Shown one piece after another: positions 55,315 through 64,000 of a DNA stretch of 64,000 bases. Location of the stretch: assembly GCA_019096065.1 (NCBI GenBank), contig JAGUCH010000007.1, positions 4,176,501-4,240,500 of the forward strand, read 5' to 3'. The notes under the pieces are model-generated. The model did no database searches. It was not told the origin of the DNA and saw only the letters and a list, made by a program, of their open reading frames with translations. Positions within the stretch are counted from its first letter, which is position 1; each line of letters starts with the position of its first letter. A program made the position numbers and the translations under genes. Source of the DNA: Paracyclopina nana (Eukaryota; Arthropoda; Copepoda; Cyclopoida; Cyclopettidae).

Positions 55315-58300
55315 ATGCCTCCCTACACCTACAAGTTCGTGAAGAACCAGAACAACGTGAAGCAGCAGAAAAAGGTCGGCTACCTGAGCAAAGATGTCAA
55401 GGTCATCAATGACCTGATCGATGACCTGAGCAAGCTGAAGACGGCGGATAATGCAGAAATGACGAACCCGTTGGAGATTGACGACAAGGAGTCCTCGCAG
55501 TCAATCTCGAGTTCGTGCAGTCACAGGTCGACCAGATCTGCTGCTCAGGTGTCAGGCCAGCTAAAGAATAAGCAGGAGAAGCCGAAACTGAAGGAGCAGG
55601 TGATAATTAATATATTGACCATTGAACATATTCGGGCTTCATAAAATCAATTACTTTGCAAGGTCCTCTCCATTGGGAACGAGGTGAGCCCGGAGTACAG
55701 GCTGCAGCCTCCCCCACGCATCCACAAATGGACAGTGTTGCACTACTCGCCCTTCAAGGCGTTATGGGACTGGGTGATCCTCTTCCTGGTCATCTACACA
55801 GCCGTGTTCACGCCCTACGTGGCGGCCTTTTTGCTCAACGAGCCGGGCTACAATGCGGCCCAACAGTCGACCGAGACCTACGGCGACGACCCCATTGTTA
55901 TCATCGACCTTATTGGTAAGGCAAAAACATCCGCAAGATGGCGCAGCGATTGGTTTAAGCGGACAAATACGCTATTTTCACCAAACGCTTTTAAAAAAGG
56001 TCAAACGACTGAAATGGCAAAAAATCCACTTCTGGTATTTTTGTCCACTTCTATAGTGGCGCCCTCCTAAATGGTGCTTAGAAAACCAATTATATTAATT
56101 TCACTTTGCAGTTGATATCATGTTCATCATTGACATTTTGATCAACTTTCGCACGACCTACGTGAGCGAAAACGACGAAGTGGTGAGCGCCCCGTCCAAA
56201 ATTGCAGTGCACTACTTCAGAGGCTGGTTCATCATCGACCTGGTCGCTGCCATCCCCTTCGATTTGCTGCTCTTCGGCTCAGACACTGACGAGACGACCA
56301 CACTCATTGGCCTGCTCAAGACTGCAAGGTTGCTGCGACTCGTGCGAGTCGCTCGTAAAATTGACAGATACTCCGAATATGGAGCGGCTGTACTCGTCCT
56401 TCTCATGGCCACGTTCGCCCTCATTGCTCACTGGCTCGCTTGCATATGGTAAATGCTAGCACCACTCATCTTAATGAAAAATTGCCTCTTATTTGGGACG
56501 ATTTTCGTGCAGGTATGCGATCGGCCATGCTGAAAGGTCGGGTCCCATGGGTGACATTGGGTGGCTTTCCCACTTGGCCAATGCGACGAGAGAATACTAC
56601 GCGAAGAACAATTCGGGGGGCCCATCCATAAAGGTACAACAATTTATACCATATTTTTGATCAAGTGGATCGCGTGCCGTTCATTCACCAAAATAATATA
56701 CTAGTTGTAGCCAGCATAGTATACTATATACAATATTGTATTTATTCTTATCTTTTACAGTCGCGTTACATCACCTCGATGTATTTCACCTTCACAACTT
56801 TGACCTCGGTGGGCTTTGGAAACGTGGCCCCAAATTCACCCAACGAAAAGATTTATGCAATCGTTGTCATGATGATTGGATGTAAGATAGGATACTCTAT
56901 GTTAACAATTACATGCCTAATAATCTGTTTATGTGCGTGCAGCGCTTATGTATGCCAGCATTTTCGGTAATGTGAGCGCCATCATCCAAAGGCTGTATTC
57001 TGGAACGGCAAGATACCATTCTGCGATGCAACGCGTGCGCGAGTTTAACAAGTTCTATCAAATCCCGAATCCCCTGAAACAACGGCTCGAAGAATACTTC
57101 CAGGTACATGTTACACAATATTCCGGAGGATTCATTATTCGAGTGATATCATAATTAGCACGCATGGACCTACACTAATGGCATTGACATGAACGCGGTC
57201 CTCAAGGGGTTCCCGGATTGCCTACAAGCCGATATCTGTGTTCATCTCAACAGGAATCTGCTGAACAACTGTTCCGCATTTCGTGGCGCATCCTCGGGCT
57301 GCCTCAGGTAATTCAATGCCTGATAAAAGTGTCTTGAAAGCTTCTATATGATCCTTTTTTTGCAGGGCCCTGTCGATGAAATTCAAAACCACTCACGCCC
57401 CTCCAGGTGACACGTTGGTCCATCAAGGAGACGTTATAGTCTCTCTCTACTTTATAGCTCGCGGTTCGATCGAAATCGTCAAAGATGATGTCGTCATGGC
57501 TATTTTAGGTGAGTATACATGCATGTCATGCATATCAACTACTATACCTATATAGCACAAGCTTGGATAAATTTTGCATAACACACTAGTACTACCTGCT
57601 GAAATACTCTTTTGCAGGCAAGGATGACGTGTTTGGAGAGAACCCTTGCATTTACCCCACGATTGGCAAGTCCTCGTGCAACGTGCGTGCCTTAACCTAT
57701 TGTGATCTCCACAAAATCATGCGAGACGACCTCCTCGAGGTGCTCGAGCTGTACCCAGAGTTTGCAGAGTCCTTCTCCAGTAACCTTGAAGTGACATTCA
57801 ATCTCCGTGACGAGGATGTTATCGGAGTCGATCCCTCAGTTTTTAGACGGTTCACGAGAGAGGCGGAGCACTCAGATATCGAAGAAGAGGGTCACGAGAA
57901 CTTTGACGATAAAAGGAGTCATGTCAAAGATTATAAGATGCCACGTCGTACGACCACTCGCAGACGACGGAGGATTGACAGTAACATCCTCAAGGACGAC
58001 CTCGCCACCGACAGGAGCAACGAGGACAATTCCGAAATCCTCGATTTGATGGACACTTACGAAGTGGACCATCTCCACATGCAACGCAGCAGCCATACCC
58101 ATCATCAGAGGAAATCTGTGAAGCTCCACTCTGCGGATGAAACCAGCAGCTATGGGGTTAACTCGGGTTCCAACACGCCCATGGGAACTGGCATTTGTGA
58201 TTCTAAACTATGGCAAACTGTCGAGGGAGTCCAGAGGTGATGACGACAAATGCCTTGTTCCAAAAATACATAATGTAGTGATGACTTTCACCTTTTTTCA

Positions 58301-58778
58301 TAGGCGAATGGATGCATTGGACCACAAGCTCTCGACGGAAATTAACGACATTAAAAAAATGCTCATAAGCTTGCATAAGCATCTGGACGTGACAGCCAAA
58401 TCATCCTCGTCAGAGCCTCCAATTAGGGATAAGGTAAAATAGGATATGCTAAAAAAGTGCGAGCGCAGGTTGCGTGAGTGTAAATGTTCCGATTCAAGGT
58501 TCCGATGGAGGCTAGCAGTAATGCGGCGCTCGCTCACTCAACCAGTCGCCATTCCAATATAAGCTCTGAGGCCGGTGCCACAGAATCATGGGAGTTCCGG
58601 TCAGCCTTAGAGGCTCCCATTGCCAAGTTGGAGTCCCTGGATGAGATAGACCGTCAGGTGAGTTTTGCGAGACTGGTGAAAAAGTGAGCATTACTAAATT
58701 GCTAGCAGGATATCATTGTTGCAGGATGGAGACCAAAAAGTGCGAAAACTGACGAAAAATAAGTCCTCTGATGTATAA
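55315..58778 (+). CDS. ERG-type voltage-gated K+ channel (KCNH, seizure-like), no PAS domain
   Basis: Delayed-rectifier K+ channel controlling membrane repolarisation. Twelve exons (55315-55599, 55663-55915, 56112-56448, 56513-56633, 56761-56881, 56943-57103, 57159-57307, 57366-57508, 57618-58236, 58304-58433, 58499-58657, 58725-58778) join to 843 aa. A 100-residue low-complexity N-terminus precedes S1 ([15 protein letters not shown]). S4 is [18 protein letters not shown]. The pore has TSVGFGN (about residues 347-353), the ERG selectivity filter. A C-linker ([17 protein letters not shown]) and cyclic-nucleotide-binding-homology domain follow, then a disordered tail with a short coiled coil ([19 protein letters not shown]). 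The typical N-terminal PAS/eag domain is absent, as in the short isoforms of other animals. An upstream exon outside the visible order cannot be excluded. AATAAA at 59160-59165. Confidence 0.92.
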
Positions 58779-59431
58779 TAATAATAATGCCTAGAACATG
58801 CAATCATCCCCACCACACGTTGTTGTTAACACATATTACTATATTATGAATTGGTAGTGATTGACGATGAGCTCAAGAATTGTACTATATACTATGAAAA
58901 AACCACGTCCCACCTCTTCGCAACACTCATTTTCAAGATTGATAGACAATTCTCATTCTCTGCTATACAATATAGTATATCCATCAATTAATGCTATAAT
59001 TACGATACCATGTTAAAATGCACCAACTCAACCCAGTTACCTTTCCAGTACAATCCTTGCTGCTTTTTTCTATACATCACACACTATATAAGGAATCAAT
59101 GAATGACAGTTCTCATATACGCTCTGATATGATGACAACTTGAAAAGTAATAAGTACAAAATAAAGAGCGTGAGCTTTTGCCCAATATACTTTGTTCTTG
59201 CGTACCTATGCTGCTACATAGAGAGTATGGAGTATATGCACCACAGGTCACTGGCCGTTCATGCGAGACTTGTTGGGTCGGTCGATGTCGCCGACCACCA
59301 AAACGGTGCTTCTCAGGTAAGAAAGAAGAAACGAGCACCACCTACTATGTGTACCTATGTACTGCTGTGGCACACTGCTGCACCAACAATTTTCTCTCTC
59401 TCTACCTTGACATGATCCAAAGTTGAAAAAC
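58779..59431. other. ERG 3'UTR and LHFPL upstream region
   Basis: 653 bp between two same-strand genes. It includes AATAAA at 59160-59165 and TATATA-rich DNA. No coding exon was found with confidence; a 5'UTR exon of the LHFPL gene could lie around 59200-59320. Confidence 0.45.
59160..59165 (+). terminator. Probable ERG poly(A) signal
   Basis: First AATAAA downstream of the ERG stop, about 380 nt beyond it. Confidence 0.4.
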
Positions 59432-60864
59432 ATGGATCACTACTCGTACCGCAATAACGGCATGTCACCAGGGCCTCATTCGGCGGGCAATATCTACAGC
59501 AACCAAGAGAAAAACGAGGCCCTGGTCACCAGGTACTCGGTGAAGTATTTGAGGCAGAGCAAATCCGTGGCCATCCTTTGGGGCATCTTTGCATTTTGCT
59601 CAGCCATCTTGAACATAGTTGTGTTCCTTAGTGAGGAATGGGTTGGCGCGACAGACAAGTCCAAGAGCCCAGGACATTTTGGCCTATGGAAGTTTTGCAT
59701 CTTCCTCTCAAGGTAAGCTAAGCAATTCGATTTAGCAAAAATATTCCGCTATGCCGGAAAGCTCAAATAGTATCTTAGCGTACCTAAAAATGCTATTTTG
59801 GAGTAAGGAAAAAAGTCTTTTTACTGGCCAAGTACCTAAAAAAATTTAAGGATTATTTGAACAATGCAAAATTTGAGCTATCGCTGGATGCTTCAATATT
59901 CACTTTAAAAGATCAAAGGTTTAATTTTTAATGCTTCCTTCACATAAAAAATTAGCTACTTATGAACTTACATTATTATTTTTCTCTGTTTGTCTGCCAA
60001 GGAATCAAAAACTAATGTTTATGGTATTGTGTTTCAGCTCAGGCCAATTGGGCGGTGAAGACGGCCTTTTCTCTGAGCCAGACGTTCGGTGCATTGGCAG
60101 TCTGGAAAACTTCTCCTCCATCTTGAGCCCAGCTTTCAGGGCCTCAACAGTATTTATTGGCCTGGCTGTACTCATGAGCATTCTATGCCTTGTTGCAATG
60201 CTACTCTTTTGCTTTATGAGAGACCAATCGGTGTACGAAATTTGCGCAACCACCCAATGTCTGCAAGGTGAAAAAAACCAATCTTCAGCCTTTTCTCTTG
60301 AGCAACCAATCTAACTTTTCCCCCCTTTTACAGGAATTTGCTTGGTGGTCGGTATTTTATGTTTCCCTGCAGGCTGGGACAACGACAACGTGAGGGGAAT
60401 TTGCGGGAAAGAGGCCAACGACTTTGCTCTAGGTCTTTGTGGTATTAGGTGGGCCTTTGTCATGGCCTTCATTTGTGTCATTGATTCATTTATCCTCTGC
60501 ATTTTGGCAATTGTCCTGTCCAACAGGAATGTGGAGCCATTACCACCACCAACATCACTTAGCTATAATAAAGGTGTAGTCAATATTGTTTTTCCGTCAA
60601 CTAAGAAAGCATGAATGTTACGTAACAGCTTATTTTTCAGGTGAGCTCAATGGAGGCTACATTTCAGACTCTCAATCTTTGGCTGGCTCAAGGAAGTCTC
60701 TGGCTATGCAGTCCGTCATGATGGTGCCCCACTTTCAAATGCACCCGCCCCCACAGGCACCCCCGACCCCAGGGGGAACACTACCCCCACCTGAGCTGTA
60801 TTCTGACGGCGGAATCCCACCACCTTACGGCAGCTACACTCAAATGCAAAATTTCCAGCTGTAA
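59432..60864 (+). CDS. LHFPL tetraspan membrane protein (LHFPL3/4/5, TMHS-like)
   Basis: Four-helix membrane proteins of the LHFPL family act as partners of synaptic receptors or of the mechanotransduction complex in hair cells. Four exons (59432-59712, 60038-60267, 60334-60573, 60641-60864) join to 324 aa. Helix 1 is VAILWGIFAFCSAILNIVVF. The first extracellular loop has EEWVG and a Trp-Lys-Cys (LWKFC) motif. Helices 2-4 follow at about 130-155, 170-190 and 215-240 (WAFVMAFICVIDSFILCILA), with GWDNDNVRGICG in the second loop. The cytoplasmic tail is Pro-rich (PPPQAPPTPGG) and longer than in vertebrate members. The ATG chosen gives the first in-frame Met (MDHYSYRN). It is tail-to-tail with INTS6, 88 bp apart. 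The exact LHFPL subtype is unassigned. Confidence 0.9.
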
Positions 60865-60877
60865 ATTCTCTGTGTAC

Positions 60878-60883
60878 TTTATT
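60878..60883 (-). terminator. INTS6 poly(A) signal inside LHFPL 3'UTR
   Basis: Minus-strand AATAAA 70 nt beyond the INTS6 stop and only 14 nt from the LHFPL stop codon, so the two transcripts overlap at their 3' ends. Confidence 0.5.
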
Positions 60884-60952
60884 CTTCCTTGTTTTGTTAT
60901 TATAGCTGTTGTGCCATTGCTTTTTTCCGTTTTGCAAAAATAATAAGATAAA

Positions 60953-63900
60953 TCACGAAGACGAGTCGATGGAGACCAAGTTTGGCATGTTCTGCTCAAT
61001 GATTTTGGCCATATGATTGCGCTTGAACCGCATGGCCTCCTTGATCACTTCGAAAATGTATTCCTGGCGGATTTCTGCTGGCCCATGCAGCTTTTTAAGT
61101 AGGTCGAGCAACCTGTCGTAATTGCGGCCTGGCCTTTTGACCTCTTTGTAGATGATTTGCCTCATATTGTTGTTGCGAGTCTCAACTTTCCTTCTCTCCT
61201 CTTGGTCCAACTCCCTTTTACTGCCGGCCTTTTTCTCATTGTTGTGGTTGTTAGTGGCCAAGGGTGTGGCCGCGGCTACAGCAGCTGCTGGTGCCAAGCC
61301 AGGCTGAGCAGGGAGCACATCCATTTTTTGCTTCATTTCTGCAGAGCAGTTTTCATTATTTGGCTCGGGATGCTTTTCCACTTTTTCATGGTGAGATATA
61401 GTGGGCGGGGGAGACGGCAGAGAGGGCTCATCAATATTGACAACTTCATTCTTGACAGGGACGGCTACTTCTTCCAGAACTGGCCTTTCAACCTTTGGGA
61501 CAACCTGAGGAGGCGGAGCTGGAGGTGAGATGACAATCGGTTCCTTGACGTCCTGATCTGCAATGGAAAACATAAATTGCACCGAAATACAATCAACGCT
61601 AATTAAAAATGTACCATTCATTTCTGGAGTTGGAGGCGGAGTCAAATCAGGCTCGGGATCTTTGAGTGGAACCGGCGATGATGGATTTGATAAGCTTCCC
61701 CTGTACACAAAGTCTTTCGGTAGTGCACCTAAAATACAAGGACAAAATAAATTCACTAACTAAATAAACTTATAATAACTTTGATTACCTTTTCGAAGCC
61801 TCTTAGTTCCTATAAGGGATGGCGTGTCAGAGGCTGTGACCGGTCTTTTGACACCCTTAGCCTGACTTCCAGCCCCTGTGGCACCATTGGGAACAAGGCT
61901 GACTTCGTCCATCACCACTTCGTCCATGATCATGTTCTTGTTGATTTTGAACGGGTTGCCAAACATGTGCTGCCGCACAGGTGCAGATTCGATCTCTCGC
62001 AAGGGCATCGGCATCTTTTTCAAATGGTCTTGATAATTGCCCATTTGAGATATTGGGAGCGAGTGGCGGACATCATCATCAATCAGCTTTGAGAATTTCG
62101 ACGACGGCTGGAGAAAGTTGGCTCTCATTCGAATTATCTGGGGAAAAGGGATTTTAGTGAATCACTTACGTATACGAATAGTAAAACAATATTCTCTTAC
62201 TTGATCAAGGAGATTCCTCCTTTCTATGTCATAAGGATTTCGATACCCGTTTGAAGGCGCAAGCTGATCCTTTATGTTGACCAAAAAGCCAGGGAAATCA
62301 GTCAGTTGCTCTCTGATGGACATGAACTTGTCCTTGATCAAATGATTCATGAGCAAATCTCGTTTGAGTGGACTGCGAGGCAAAACACGAATGCCATCCA
62401 ACGGCCGCGCACTTTTGCTCATTGAGCCTCCGGAATTGGTGGAGAGTGTCTTGTCAAACTCCAACTTGGCCTGGTTTTTCAGCCTCTTCAAGTAGTTCAA
62501 AACGCTGTAGCTGAGACAATTGTCCATGGTCTCCGGAATTAGTGAATTGGCCAGGTTTCCAGCTCCCATTCGGGTTAATACTCGTCTCAACGGGGCAGCA
62601 TAGTAGGCAGGCATTGTCCTCAAATAAGCATGAAATTGAGCTCTCCATTCCGAGGTCGGTCTCAGCCGGTGCAGCTTGAACAGGTCGTCGAGTAGGGGCA
62701 ATAAAACGGGGTAGTTATAAGGCAGCACAAACAAGTTGACAGTCAGCAGCTTCGTGCTCGCCTTGAGGTAGCCGAACGGAGCACCATAAGGCATGTCAGG
62801 GGCTCTGGAGCTCCCCTGGATGAAGACCTGCCAGCATATGTTGGGCTGCTTCCTGGCCAAGATGTATAGGGTGAGTGGTGAAGGCTCTAGCTCGTACTTG
62901 TCGAACGGCAGGTTGTCAATAATCATAGGCTCTTGGTTTGTACACGTGAATTTGATGTTTGGGTGGGCTGAGCGTTGCGGCAATGCCGGAGCAGAGACGT
63001 CGGGCCAAAAGGCTTCGGGCAAAGGCCAAAACCCGACGGCAAAGCCCTTCTGAGCACTTCTTGGCACGTAAATGAGTCTTCTGCAGTTGTGCCACGCAAC
63101 ATTGGTGGGGGCCAAAACCGGGTTGGGAGTTTGAGGTCTGGATTCACTTCCGTTGCTCTCCTTGTCGGGCAGTGCTTTTCCTACGCTGCTAATGTCAGAG
63201 CCATTGTCATCTAGGATGATGGTGTCGGCTCTAGAAATCTCATCCGCTTCCTCGTGCTCCTTGCTCAACACGATCGGTGGGGGATCAACCCCGATTTTCT
63301 CGAAGTGAATCACCACTCCAGACTGCAACTTTTGTACTAAACTGTCAATGCATTGGTGGAGCATTCTTTGAGAGGTCACTGCGTACGACCGGCCTCCGGT
63401 GACCTCGCACATGGCATCAATCGAGCTGAAGTCACTGGCCACGTGTCCAGTTTCTTGGCTTAGAGGAGGAGTGCCAGCCATACGAAGCACAAGGGCGTAC
63501 AGTCTTTGGTCCCACCTGAAAGGCTCACGCGTGAGCTCAGATCCAGGAACTGAAGAATGCATGGGCAAATTCAGCTCGGATTGAACACTGCCCAACGTGG
63601 TCAGCTTTCCTCCGTCAGAAATCACGAGGATCACAGCTGGCTCAAGGTAGAAGGGGTATCTGCCTTGGCCATACATATCAATGCCAGTTTGCATGCGGTT
63701 GATGTTGAGGATGTCGAACACTTGCTTGAGAGCTGAGCCCATCGTGGTCATACCGCAGGCTTCCAGGTTTTTCAGCTCGGACATGAACGTCTGCAGATTT
63801 TCTTTCCATCCTGCTTTGATGTTTTTGGGGTACTCTTCAAAAGTGAGTAGCATGTACCGATCGCCTCTGGATTCCGGACTCTTCTGACGAAGCTTGACGA

Positions 63901-64000
63901 AAAACTCAACTGCTCCTTTGGCAATGTCAAGGAAAGTGGAGCGGCCGCTCACCCATGACCTCTGTTGCATGGAGGCCGAGGTGTCGACCAAAAATACAAT
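60953..64000 (-). CDS. INTS6: Integrator complex subunit 6 (INTS6/DICE1), 5' partial
   Basis: INTS6 is part of Integrator, which cleaves snRNA and attenuated mRNA transcripts at RNA polymerase II. It helps recruit PP2A to the complex. Exons in the window: 62201-64000 (start outside), 61789-62137, 61615-61728, 60953-61557; they join in frame to 955 residues. The first visible residues IVFLVDTSASM are the VWA-domain MIDAS motif (DxSxS), so only a handful of N-terminal residues are missing. A beta-barrel-like middle follows. The Pro-rich linker contains PPPTPEMN. The C-terminal INTS6/SAGE1-type helical domain (ELLD-like RNYDRLLDLLKKLHG, IFEVIKEAMRFKR) ends in LVSIDSSS. Identity is firm. Confidence 0.95.

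Noticed and set aside
1-64000. CRISPR arrays, rRNA genes, bacterial operon signals
   Set aside because: None seen; spliced genes show a eukaryotic nuclear origin.

Overview
The window is nuclear DNA of a bilaterian invertebrate. It has GT-AG introns, mostly 54-70 nt, AATAAA poly(A) signals and animal-specific families: DEG/ENaC channel, ERG K+ channel, LHFPL tetraspan protein, TBC-TLDc synaptic protein, SUMO, Integrator. Small introns and the gene set would fit a compact arthropod genome (crustacean or similar), but the sequence alone does not fix the clade.

Layout. 1-3830: DDB1 (+, 5' end outside the window). 4429-8297: two tandem acyl-CoA synthetase/luciferase-like AMP ligases (+). 8294-11086: MCM10 (-), whose stop codon overlaps that of the second ligase. 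11173-11889: SLD5/GINS4 (-), only 86 bp upstream of MCM10. 12607-15292: TBC1D24/skywalker (+), divergent from SLD5 across a promoter region with a perfect CRE. 16461-17826 and 28746-30132: two related, unrecognised secreted-protein genes (-). Between them is a 10-kb block of mobile DNA: a TIR-bounded element (17847-27814) split by a young, apparently intact Ty3/gypsy LTR retrotransposon (18824-26162). 30924-31781: a serine-rich hypothetical protein (-). 31782-38098: a 6.3-kb gene-poor stretch. 38099-47508: eIF4G in 15 coding exons (-). 48400-48792: SUMO (+). 48994-51006: DEG/ENaC channel (-). 51652-53995: cationic amino-acid transporter (-). 55315-58778: ERG K+ channel lacking a PAS domain (+). 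59432-60864: LHFPL-like protein (+). 60953-64000: Integrator subunit 6 (-, 5' end outside).

Most host genes are housekeeping or neuronal genes not obviously coordinated. The exception is SLD5-MCM10, which both act in activating the CMG replicative helicase and are spaced like a polycistronic unit. The most unusual object is the retrotransposon. Its 297-bp LTRs differ at one base and are flanked by a 5-bp target duplication. Beyond gag-pol it carries a C-terminal module starting with a myristoylation-like motif and holding a transmembrane segment. It also has a second ORF for a coiled-coil, tail-anchored protein placed right behind a strong splice acceptor. The downstream secreted-protein copy has lost its upstream DNA to this mobile block and carries a one-base frameshift in its signal peptide.
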